A stretch of 64,000 bases of DNA from a virus. Below, one piece after another: positions 1-8,700 of the stretch. Position numbers and translations under genes: made by a program. The DNA is taken from positions 1 through 64,000 of the IMG/VR virus record IMGVR_UViG_3300013233_000235, one strand, 5' to 3'. Every line of letters begins with the position of its first letter. Position 1 is the stretch's first letter. Below the pieces are notes generated by a model. It did not search any database and was not told the origin of the DNA. It worked only from the letters and a program-made list of their open reading frames with translations.

Positions 1-738
1 AGCACGGCTGTTTGCCACTTACCAGATGATTCCCCACACACGATATGTCGGGAGTTCCTACCTGACGGTACCCCCGTGGATGCCCATAACACCATGCTGG
101 ATTTTGACGGTAAGTACACCAGTAATCGTGTGGATGATTATGCCTGCCCAGCCTGTGGCGGTAAAGTTGAAAGCACTGAAGAGGATGATGTGTACTACTG
201 TATAAACGCTATGCGGGGCGTTGCTGGGGGTTGCCCCGGCCCTATGATCGCACTGCTTACAGCCCACCGACCCATGGCGGCTATATGCGGGTGGGCCCCC
301 GGTAACCGTGTGGGGGCCACCATTGGGGACATGGTGGTCAACAGGGATATACCACTACCGGTGGTGGCCGAGCTGGTCCATAAACTATGCGCGCAGCACC
401 ACGGTGTAGAAATACTAGGTATGCAGTCACTGCTGACGTACCGAACCTATGCGGATCTCATGGGGCACGTACGTGGTAAGGTGTTTGCCAAGGTGTTCGA
501 CTCATACCTAGGTGTTGTTAATATCCCAGATGTTGATCCCAGACATGTGGTCAGGCTGGCACCACCTAGAATGCTCCCCGGCTGGGTAGGTGTGGTTAAC
601 AATGCCGCAGCGCAGCGGCTTGGTAAATATGGCACCATTGCTCATAACGACCCCGGTGTAGCCGGTCTGGATGTGACTAACAGGGAGGATAGTGTGGCCA
701 TCCTAAGGTTGTTAGATGAAATAGGGCCCGTCCTATAG
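1..738 (+). CDS. Zinc-ribbon protein, 5' end outside window
   Basis: The frame is open from the first base of the window to the stop at 736-738, so this is the last 245 residues of a longer protein. A GTG at 76 is an internal codon rather than a convincing start because no ribosome-binding site precedes it. Around nt 140-240 there is a four-cysteine cluster (CPAC, then single cysteines about 15 and 10 residues later) that looks like a zinc ribbon. The CPxCG form recalls the zinc finger of NAD-dependent DNA ligases, but the last spacing is too long and the helix-hairpin-helix part that should follow is not evident. Function is therefore unassigned; a ligase C-terminus is only a possibility. 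It heads a small plus-strand gene group ending in a macro-domain gene. Confidence 0.6.
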   Translation, partial: STAVCHLPDDSPHTICREFLPDGTPVDAHNTMLDFDGKYTSNRVDDYACPACGGKVESTEEDDVYYCINAMRGVAGGCPGPMIALLTAHRPMAAICGWAPGNRVGATIGDMVVNRDIPLPVVAELVHKLCAQHHGVEILGMQSLLTYRTYADLMGHVRGKVFAKVFDSYLGVVNIPDVDPRHVVRLAPPRMLPGWVGVVNNAAAQRLGKYGTIAHNDPGVAGLDVTNREDSVAILRLLDEIGPVL

Positions 739-799
739 TACGGGTTGGACAAGGTGGCCGGCATCACGCCCGGCTGAACATTCACAAATTGGAGCTAGT

Positions 800-1348
800 A
801 TGATAGGCAGCTTTATAACCAGAACCAGGGATGCGGTGGTGCAGCGACTCTGGGCGCACAAGCTTGAGTATCTACGCCACACGGTCGCAACCCACACAAC
901 CGATGCTGTGGGTAAGCAGTCTAGAGAACTCTTACGTGCCGAGTGTGCGCTATGGCGACATTTATCTACAGCGGTGTTCGATTGCCGTGACCTGCGGGAT
1001 AAACAGTTGGGTACTCGGACGGAGTCCATATCTGCGCACGAGCGTGTACTAACCACTATCTTGGAGGGGGTGCAATGCCGTAAGGTTTTCGAGATCCCCA
1101 CTGACATGCTGTACCCAACAGAGACTATGGTTGAGTATAGCGCATGGTACTGGTATAACAACACCACCACCACTAGATCCCCCCACGAGATGGTGCTATC
1201 CATTGCGGACCTATATGAGTCTATAACGGACGCTGTATATGGCGGTGGAAATCGCAAACTTATACTGGATTACGAGCGGAGGTTCCCAGTAGTAACTCGC
1301 ATAAATAAGCCTCTAACAGAGATGTTGGAGATCATAAATGACCTTTAA
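800..1348 (+). CDS. Hypothetical protein, 182 aa
   Basis: A 182-residue protein starting at ATG 800, with GGAG five bases upstream. It is basic and helical at the N-terminus and has a tryptophan/tyrosine-rich stretch (EYSAWYWYNN) followed by a run of four threonines. No signal peptide, membrane segment or catalytic motif is visible. It lies between the zinc-ribbon gene and another unknown gene on the same strand and is probably cotranscribed with them. Function not recognised. Confidence 0.75.
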   Translation: MIGSFITRTRDAVVQRLWAHKLEYLRHTVATHTTDAVGKQSRELLRAECALWRHLSTAVFDCRDLRDKQLGTRTESISAHERVLTTILEGVQCRKVFEIPTDMLYPTETMVEYSAWYWYNNTTTTRSPHEMVLSIADLYESITDAVYGGGNRKLILDYERRFPVVTRINKPLTEMLEIINDL

Positions 1349-1359
1349 AGGAGCTTGTA

Positions 1360-1980
1360 ATGAGCGGCAAAGGTACAAACAAACCCGGCGGCAGTCGGGA
1401 GAACTCAGGGGATACCACACTAGCCAGGCTATGGCAGGAGTATTTAACACGCTGTAAAATGACGGATGCTTATTGGGATAAACTTATTTCCCAGTGGCGT
1501 GAAGATATGGCGAAAGTCATCGGGCAAGCTAGGGCGTCAAGTATCCGCACCAATACCGGTGAACGGCTATCTAAAGATAAGATAAGCTGGACCATGCTTT
1601 ATCGAGCGTTGCAGATAGTTAACTCGCTTGGTAAGTATCGTCGGATCACGGTGACCTTATCTTTCGAGGAGCCGGACGGCACAGTGCTGGCTATAGAAAC
1701 CGATGTCATAAACCGTGAAAACGGTGATGGGGAACCCTCTGGAAACGACCCCTACACCCCATCGGGTAGGGCCGTATTGCGACCCGGTGACACGGCGGTG
1801 CCAGCCATGGCCTACTATGTAAGCGGCTTTGGTAAAAGTCCTATCAACGGGGTGGTGCTGACGTTCAATGGTGTAGAGCCGCTGTGCATCACCGATGGCG
1901 CATTTGATGGGCATGTGGCTATCGGCAACCATGTTCTTAACTCGGACGGATTACCGTCCATCTACTGGAGCATCGAATGA
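1360..1980 (+). CDS. Hypothetical protein, 206 aa
   Basis: A 206-residue protein starting at ATG 1360 behind AAAGGAG. The first 20 residues are polar and glycine-rich, followed by a charged helical part (about 20-95). The second half (about 115-206) looks beta-rich, with alternating hydrophobic residues and many Gly/Asp turns. Its TGA overlaps the ATG of the macro-domain gene (ATGA), so the two are likely translationally coupled. Function not recognised. Confidence 0.75.
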   Translation: MSGKGTNKPGGSRENSGDTTLARLWQEYLTRCKMTDAYWDKLISQWREDMAKVIGQARASSIRTNTGERLSKDKISWTMLYRALQIVNSLGKYRRITVTLSFEEPDGTVLAIETDVINRENGDGEPSGNDPYTPSGRAVLRPGDTAVPAMAYYVSGFGKSPINGVVLTFNGVEPLCITDGAFDGHVAIGNHVLNSDGLPSIYWSIE

Positions 1981-2453
1981 TGCGTAAGATCGCTGGAGAT
2001 ATCGTGAGATATTGTAAGAAAGATTCTAACGGTGTGGATGTCTTGATCCACGCTTGTGCGGCCGACAACAGCGTGGGTGTTGGTCTTAATGCGGCTATCT
2101 ATCGCGGCTTCCCGTGTACCATGGTTGCGGCAATATCGGGGCCGGATAAATGGCCCATGGCCTCGGTGGTTAGATCCGTTGACACAGATTGTGGCTTGGT
2201 TATATACAACCTCATCACCCACCCACGCACGGGGAGGGCTAGAGACAACCTATTCAACTACACCGCCTTGTCATTGGCATTGGATACAGTCGCTGGTATA
2301 GAGCCCCCGGGGAGGGTTATCGCCTTTCCCAGTATTGGTACAGGGGCCGTTGGGGGGAGATGGCGAGCTGTAAAGAAACTCATCCGGGCTTCTTTGGCTA
2401 CACACGATCTTCGCCATATCGTACCTAGCCTATCCATTAAGGATAGCAAGTAG
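1977..2453 (+). CDS. Macro-domain (ADP-ribose-binding) protein
   Basis: A 158-residue, single-domain protein, the usual size of a lone macro domain. Seen directly: an N-terminal GDIV (7-10), the first ligand loop around residues 21-38 (VLIHACAADNSVGVGLN) and the glycine-rich phosphate loop around 116-129 (SIGTGAVGGRW). These match the order of motifs in macro domains, which bind ADP-ribose and in many members remove it from proteins, nucleic acids or ADP-ribose-1''-phosphate. Inference: in a phage it could handle NAD+ breakdown products or reverse ADP-ribosylation by host defences such as DarT-type toxins, or simply salvage metabolites. It starts with an ATGA overlap on the gene before it and is followed by a terminator, so it closes this small operon. 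Which macro subclass it belongs to cannot be told from here. Confidence 0.75.
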   Translation: MMRKIAGDIVRYCKKDSNGVDVLIHACAADNSVGVGLNAAIYRGFPCTMVAAISGPDKWPMASVVRSVDTDCGLVIYNLITHPRTGRARDNLFNYTALSLALDTVAGIEPPGRVIAFPSIGTGAVGGRWRAVKKLIRASLATHDLRHIVPSLSIKDSK

Positions 2454-2601
2454 TACCATCCTATGTGTAGTTGTGTATGGTCGGTACTTATCACACCACC
2501 GCAGCGTTAGCTTATGCATAATGGCACCAGCCAATTCCCGCACAGCTTAGGCTGGCGGGCTTTTTATGCTGTTTCGGCATAAGGTCGACCAACCGGCCGA
2601 C
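2452..2601 (+). other. Tandem hairpins after the macro gene
   Basis: This gap holds several inverted repeats in a row. AGTACC 2452-2457 pairs with GGTACT 2483-2488. A palindrome TTATGCATAA lies at 2512-2521. The terminator stem is at 2537-2559. TTATGC 2564-2569 pairs with GCATAA 2577-2582. GTCG 2584-2587 pairs with CGAC 2598-2601 around an inner CC/GG and an AACC loop. An AT-rich run and the ribosome-binding site of the next gene follow. Confidence 0.55.
2537..2566 (+). terminator. Rho-independent terminator
   Basis: CCCGC, a bulged A and CAGC pair with GCTG and GCGGG across a TTAG loop, followed by CTTTTTAT. It ends the 1-2453 gene group. Confidence 0.75.
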
Positions 2602-2629
2602 AATATTTTTTTATTTAGGAGTGACCAAT

Positions 2630-3685
2630 ATGGCCGCTAAAATCGCACCAAGTCTATTCGCCACAGGTCCAGATAACAGTTTAGTAGCAGCCGATGTGTA
2701 CTCCCCATCAGACATCATGGATCTCAGTGGGTTGTCTGACCTACTGTCTAAGTTGGGTGCAGTCGGTAACGGGCTGGATCTATCCACACTCACTGGTGGG
2801 GACATAAACAATGTGGATGTTGGCACGCTACTAGCAGCCAACGTGCCCAACCCCGTGCTACGAAAATTGATAGCTAAGGGTCTTCCAAACACATTCTCTA
2901 TACGGCAGCTACTAAGTCGGATAGTTGGGTACCGATTGGAATCGGTAAATCAGGCCATATACGGGCTGAACAACTTTGGCCTTACCTTCCCGCAGTACGG
3001 GATGACTTTAGATCAGTACCACATTTATCTATCCGCAGCCATGGACATGATACAGTGGCAGGGTTTATCCACCCCCAACGGTCCTTACGTAGAGTGGGGT
3101 ATTAATCAGGCCGCAGTTATATACGGTGCGTATTTATCGGGTGTGCTGACCTCACCCTCCGCCGCTGTTGACTATGTGAATTCCTACCTGGCTACAGGTG
3201 CTGTACCCATCGTGGCTACTGGGGCCAGCACGGCATCGGCTGTGGCCAGACCTAATATCACACCAAGTGCGGCTGACCTGCTCATACAGGCCATCCAACA
3301 ATTGGCGGCGGATGCGGGTTACCCAGAGACTGCGGCGGCATTGGGCGTGCTGCTAACAAACCCCCCAACGCCGGCAGCCGTGTATCTAACTATAAAGAAG
3401 ATGTTGCAAGGGTACCGCTACCCCGCAGATGGCACCTCTGAAGAAAATGCCACCACATTTCTAGATTCATTACTTGCCGTCGACCCAAACTGGAATCGAT
3501 GGGTTCGCAACGGCGAGTGGGTATCCGATTTAACCATGTACCAGTATGCCAACGGTGACTCCAAGTACGCATTATCCCACGAGCCACGAACCAGGGCTGA
3601 GGCAATGGTCGTGTATTACGACTCGGTTAGCCCAAAGGACCCCGGGGCACTGGCATCAAAGATATACCCAGGGCTGCGTATCTAG
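2630..3685 (+). CDS. Probable virion-associated protein, 351 aa
   Basis: A 351-residue protein. ATG 2630 is preferred over a GTG nine bases upstream because AGGAG (2617-2621) is correctly spaced for it. The sequence is Ala/Leu/Ser-rich and mainly helical, with an alanine/threonine-rich linker near residues 190-205 and an aromatic C-terminal third. No enzymatic motif is seen. It is next to the giant tail lysin block and converges on a minus-strand virion gene, sharing a CTAG at 3682-3685 that supplies the stop codons of both genes. A structural role is inferred from position only. Confidence 0.7.
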   Translation: MAAKIAPSLFATGPDNSLVAADVYSPSDIMDLSGLSDLLSKLGAVGNGLDLSTLTGGDINNVDVGTLLAANVPNPVLRKLIAKGLPNTFSIRQLLSRIVGYRLESVNQAIYGLNNFGLTFPQYGMTLDQYHIYLSAAMDMIQWQGLSTPNGPYVEWGINQAAVIYGAYLSGVLTSPSAAVDYVNSYLATGAVPIVATGASTASAVARPNITPSAADLLIQAIQQLAADAGYPETAAALGVLLTNPPTPAAVYLTIKKMLQGYRYPADGTSEENATTFLDSLLAVDPNWNRWVRNGEWVSDLTMYQYANGDSKYALSHEPRTRAEAMVVYYDSVSPKDPGALASKIYPGLRI

Positions 3686-5724
3686 TTAGGCCTGAGTCCG
3701 CCCGCGAACACAAAGCTTAGTTTCTTACCGAATTCCGTGCCAGCAAACCAGTTAGCACGCCTTGCTGGCGATGTCCACGTCTCGAACGCGGCCATGGTTT
3801 CCCGCCATGCCAGTCTTAGGCGTGGGGCAAGGTAGTACTGATCGTACAGGGATTGGCCTGATAAGATACTCATGTAATCTGTTAACGCGCTATCTTCGTC
3901 GAAGGATGATAGGCTGAAAGCATTGGTCGGCCCACTATTGGCGCTGATCGGCATATGCATGACCTTGTCCAGATTCTTAAACTTCAAACTGACCTTAACC
4001 TCCAACGCTAGATCGTCCTCGCTCCACCCCACATTACCAGTACCCCTCTCGAACGACATACTCTCCAGAATAGCCAGCTTAGCATTAGCATGGGACTTAT
4101 GATGCACCCTACAGTAAAGTGGGGATGTATAGGACTGCGGACCAGTCGACAATGGCAGACCCATTGGTAGTATAAGTGACATCGGTAATGCGACATCTAT
4201 TAGATTAGACAGCTTATTACCATACGGTCCGCCGAGCGTCATCGTGTAATTCATCTCCGGTAGTGTGGCCGAGCACGAGTCCCAGAAATCATTGATGTCC
4301 GCATGGGATTTACCACCCAACCCAGCCAAGCCGCCAACCCCGAAAGATGTGAGGGTGCCAGTCACGAAATCTTTTGCTGCGCCCACCACACTCTCCATCA
4401 GGTTTACCACCGCCCCGTCCCCAAGATTACCATTGGCAAAATCGAATGACTTGGACCGTACACTGGCCGCATTTGAGTTCATCTTATTTTCTAGATCGGA
4501 CGTCTTGGTCGAATTGGACATACTCTCACTGGTGCTACCTGTGTAGTCTACGTAAAATCCCACCCAGGCTGCGCCATCCTCAAGCTCACTCTTAAGGTAC
4601 TTAGGGTCATTATCCCACTTCTGCACAGGGTTCACCGGGGTGCTACGCAAGTAATCTTGGGATGCCATGTTATCATTCACAGCCACTTTACCATCGGACA
4701 CACCAATACCTGAACCAACCCCGCCCTTCTTGTAGAAGTTATTCATGTATCTGATTAAGACTGGGTCGGTCATGTTGCCGGTTGTTAGGTACTTAGACAG
4801 CGGTGGTGGGTCCAGCTTTCTATCCAAATACTCCAATACCAAGTCGTTAAACGATTTGCCTCCGGGCTTGGTGGCCGCCTCAGCCAACTGCGAAAGAATC
4901 TCTCTTTGCCGCATGCCTAGCCTTTGAGCCCTGGTGGCGATGGCAAAAATATCCAACCCCCCGTTTGCCCGCATGACGCTTGGTAGCAATGTATGTAAGA
5001 TGCCGGCTTCTTCTGTGGATAACCCGTTTCCGTAGCTGATACCTCTTTCTTTTTTATTCTCTTTGGCCAGTTCTTTGGCATCGGTGTTGTCGACATTCTC
5101 GGTAGACACCCCCTCTGTAATACCGGTCCTCACGGATATCATGTTCAGTATATTAGATGCAGCCGACCAATACATCGGCTGAGTTGGTTTTAAGTAACTG
5201 AACTTGGACCTTGGGGTATTGGTGATGAAAGATATGAATTTGGACACCAGTTGGGCAGCGCCAAATAACACTTGCAGGGGCAGTGTTAAAATAAACCCTG
5301 CGGCCTTGCCCGCCGAGAAGAAGAACCCCGATGCATCCCCGGTGTTGGCCAGCTTGGCTTCGGTGGGATCGTAGTATCGGCTAACAAAACCTGTTAGGGA
5401 GTTGTGCTCCAGAGTACCGAATTGGAAGTATACCAACTCAGCGCTCTGGTCGATAGCTTCATGGTAGTACCCACCTTTCCCACCGGTCGCACCCTCTGGT
5501 GCAAATCCCGGCAAGGGTGGGTCACAGTACTCGGTGAACTGGTATTTAGGATTGATGCCGAAGCTCCCACCAGGCGTTGTATCCGTAAATGCTAGCTCCG
5601 CCGGTGAAAATGTTCTGGCCCTGATCTCGTGCTCGAACTGTACCCTGCCGGGCACCATGAACACCTGGCGTTGCCACGCTGCGTCGTTGCGAATCGTACC
5701 ACTTAAATAATCTGCTGCTGACAT
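3682..5724 (-). CDS. Virion structural protein next to giant lysin
   Basis: A 680-residue minus-strand protein. The start at 5724 is chosen because GGAGTCAAC sits directly before that ATG; an in-frame ATG ten codons upstream falls in the loop of a GC-rich hairpin and has no ribosome-binding site. The protein is beta-rich with many aromatic residues in the first 130 residues, a hydrophobic stretch near 140-170 (FILTLPLQVLFGAAQLV) and a serine/asparagine-rich middle. The position directly downstream of the giant lysin gene suggests a tail or inner-head protein, as in phiKZ-like phages. No domain recognised. Confidence 0.75.
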   Translation of the reverse strand: MSAADYLSGTIRNDAAWQRQVFMVPGRVQFEHEIRARTFSPAELAFTDTTPGGSFGINPKYQFTEYCDPPLPGFAPEGATGGKGGYYHEAIDQSAELVYFQFGTLEHNSLTGFVSRYYDPTEAKLANTGDASGFFFSAGKAAGFILTLPLQVLFGAAQLVSKFISFITNTPRSKFSYLKPTQPMYWSAASNILNMISVRTGITEGVSTENVDNTDAKELAKENKKERGISYGNGLSTEEAGILHTLLPSVMRANGGLDIFAIATRAQRLGMRQREILSQLAEAATKPGGKSFNDLVLEYLDRKLDPPPLSKYLTTGNMTDPVLIRYMNNFYKKGGVGSGIGVSDGKVAVNDNMASQDYLRSTPVNPVQKWDNDPKYLKSELEDGAAWVGFYVDYTGSTSESMSNSTKTSDLENKMNSNAASVRSKSFDFANGNLGDGAVVNLMESVVGAAKDFVTGTLTSFGVGGLAGLGGKSHADINDFWDSCSATLPEMNYTMTLGGPYGNKLSNLIDVALPMSLILPMGLPLSTGPQSYTSPLYCRVHHKSHANAKLAILESMSFERGTGNVGWSEDDLALEVKVSLKFKNLDKVMHMPISANSGPTNAFSLSSFDEDSALTDYMSILSGQSLYDQYYLAPRLRLAWRETMAAFETWTSPARRANWFAGTEFGKKLSFVFAGGLRPN

Positions 5725-5737
5725 GTTGACTCCATAT

Positions 5738-5765
5738 AGCCACCCCCCAGGCATGGGGGGTGGCT
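5738..5765 (-). other. GC-rich intercistronic hairpin
   Basis: AGCCACCCCCC (5738-5748) pairs perfectly with GGGGGGTGGCT (5755-5765) across a six-base loop. It lies between the stop of the giant gene and the start of the downstream minus-strand gene. No U-run follows on the minus strand, so it is not an ordinary terminator; RNA processing, 3'-end protection or attenuation are possible. Confidence 0.7.
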
Positions 5766-5771
5766 GGTTGG

Positions 5772-8700
5772 TTATGATTTATATTTAACCACGGGGTTAA
5801 ATTCTCTCTCCGTACCGCCCGTGGACCCCATTACATTATTAACAGTTGTTTTATTAACCGTAGTAGTGGGTTCGACTTTGGGTGGTTTGGGTGCCTCAGA
5901 AGCTCGTTTATCCAATCTCGCTAAGATACCATCTAACTTGGATGCAATCAGAGTTTGACTGGATATCAATTTCTCTCTCTGGTTATGCGCCTTGTTACCC
6001 AGCTCCAATTGGGCATTCATGACAGCGGTGTAGTTACCCACATTGGGTAAAGGCGGGGTTGGGGCGTGTGAAAACCCGGAGGACATATCTAGCTGGATGG
6101 CTGTATTGACATCCTGGGTTGCAGCGCCGGCCGGTTTATTGGCCGGTGTGGTCGCCACCTGGGTGGTGGGTGACCCACTATACACCTTAGGGCTATATGT
6201 GTCGGTCCAGGCACTTTTACCAACATCCCCTTTATACACGTACGCCTGTTCGTCGGATAGCGTGGCATATACGGCCATGCTTATATCCTTAAGCCCACTA
6301 ACCGCGCGTTTGGCATTGATCTGTAGAAGATCACCGTCGGTTTTATGTGCCACTGCCTCGGCGGGTGTTACCTGTTTTACAGGCTCCTCGTGTGCGATAG
6401 CTTCGCCAGTACCAAGTGTTGCCACCTGTTTAGCAGGCATACTTGGTAACCCACTGGCCTCACGATAGTGGTTAACGGCCGCAGACCTTGATGCACCATC
6501 TATCTCGTGCAATCTGGTCATAGCGGCCACCTCATCGCTGGTAGCGAACAACGCGTCCGATGGGGTTATGGACTCATACTCCCCCATTGTGATCCCACCA
6601 TATCCGCGATTATGCCGGCTGGCATTAACCTTGGCTAGTTTTTCATCCTGTTCTGTAACAGGGGTGATAGGACTCACCACAGGTGGTACCTTAACCGGTA
6701 ATGGGGTTTCACTAGATATAACCGATCTGGCTACTTCCGCATTGGTAGCGAATAGGGCATTCGATGGGGACATGCTGCTAAACTCGACCTCGGTGATGGC
6801 AGGTTGCCCGCGCTTAACCCGGTTGGCATTAACGGTGTCTAGCTTAATAGGTTGCTCTGTGCCATTAGCACCCTTGTCAGCTAACACCGCGTCGACACCC
6901 TCAGCGGTCTTAGCTAAAAGCTCCTCTAAACTTAGCGACAGCCGGTCTTCTGGGGACACCTTACTATATAGCTCGGCGGTTATGTCCTTGAGCCCGTTAA
7001 CTGCACGCTGGGCATTGGCGCGCAATACATCGGTTTTAGTGGGACTGTGTGGGACGGCAGCCGGTGTCACCGCCGGTGTTGGGGCGACGCCCGTGCTGGA
7101 TATAACCCCCCCCTCTTGGTGCGATTTGGCCTTAACACGGTTGACACTACTGGCATTGGCTACACCGGATACTGTTTCGGTGAATAGCGCGGCCATCTTG
7201 ACTGGGGTGAGTGCGACATCGGTTGGTAAGGATTCCTCTATGTCCTCCCTAACGGCCGGTGGCATGTCCGATTCGGGTGGTATTGCAGGTGCGCCCGCTA
7301 GAGTGCCGTAGCCTTCTAGATCGTTCACATCCGCACCTTCCTTATCATTTTTAGCCAGAGGTTTGCTATCTCGGCGCACCTGCTTCACAGCTTCCTTCCG
7401 CACGGTTGGTGTCAAAGCGAGCATTGGATCTATAGCGGTAGCCTCTTGCGCGGCATCTTTACGATGCTCGAAGTGCAAGTGGCTACCAGTCCCAATACCC
7501 GTGTTGCCAACATATCCGATTACGGCGCCCTGCTTAACCCTATCACCCTTACCATACTCGTCAGCGAACCTGAGCATGTGTGCGTATCGAGTGGCAGTGC
7601 CATCGCCGTGTTTGATATATATCGCGTTACCATAACCGCGATGACTCACATACCTCCGATAGATAACCCCATCCGCAACGGCCATCACTGGGGTACCACT
7701 GGGTGCCGCTATATCGATGCCCTTGTGCATCTTTCTGACCTTGTACTTGGGGTGGATTCTGAAACCGAAAGGCGAGCTGATACGGCCATTAGCTGGCATG
7801 ATGAAATCACTTTTTGGTATCCCCCTAACACTCATCGGATCATACCGGTTGTATTCGACAGCGGTACCACCACCCAATGTCAGGCCGGCAGCCAGTGTGG
7901 CTGCTTTAACCGCTTTATTTTTAGATGCCGCTATGGTATCGTCCGTAAAGTAGTTCCTGGGGTTAGCCATCGCCCGCTCTGCTTCTAAGTTGGCCTTAAT
8001 CCGGACCTCGTTATCAACAGGCCCTTTTGGGATGGCCGGCAGATCTGGGTCGAACTCGCCACCATCCTCATCCCCATTACCAGCTATGATGTCATCGTAG
8101 TGGTTTATCAGGGTGTTACTGTACTCCCCGATGGCCGCAGCGTTGCCATGCACAGGATGGTTGCGCATAGGGCTTGCCAACACGTTGTATGGCATTAGAC
8201 CCGCAGCGGCCTCTTCTGGCCCAAACTGGACACGTCTAACAAATGTGGAACGATCTTCGGGTTCAATCTCATCATCGATGTCATCTAAGTTGACGCCATC
8301 GTCTAGTGAGTGTATAACCGTCAAATGTTTAAGTAGCACCACCATGAAGCGTTGCGTGAACCATAGGTTCCACTCCTCCCAATCGGCCTTGCTATCAATG
8401 ATCCTCATGAAGTCTTCGCAATGTTCCTTGTAGAACACATCTGACTTGACTTTAAGCATCGGGTATGCCCCGCGCCACGTTATCTCCGATATCACCGCAC
8501 TCTCTAACCTACGGATGGATGATACAAATCGGGCGTCGGTTGGGTTAGCCCCGTACTGTAAGAAGCGCAACCCTTCCATTGGATCAACATCTGCGTTATC
8601 CACTATGTGGTTGTACAGTAGGTATGTACCATATGCCAAACCGGCTACAACCGCCACACCACCCACCACCAGTGCGGCCCCAGCCAGTGTGACCCCTGAT

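Noticed and set aside
1-738. Firm call as NAD-dependent DNA ligase C-terminus
   Set aside because: The cysteine spacing does not fit exactly and the following domain is not recognisable.
733-1257. Long minus-strand frame opposite the 182-residue gene
   Set aside because: No ribosome-binding site and low-complexity product; the plus-strand gene has a proper start and fits the operon.
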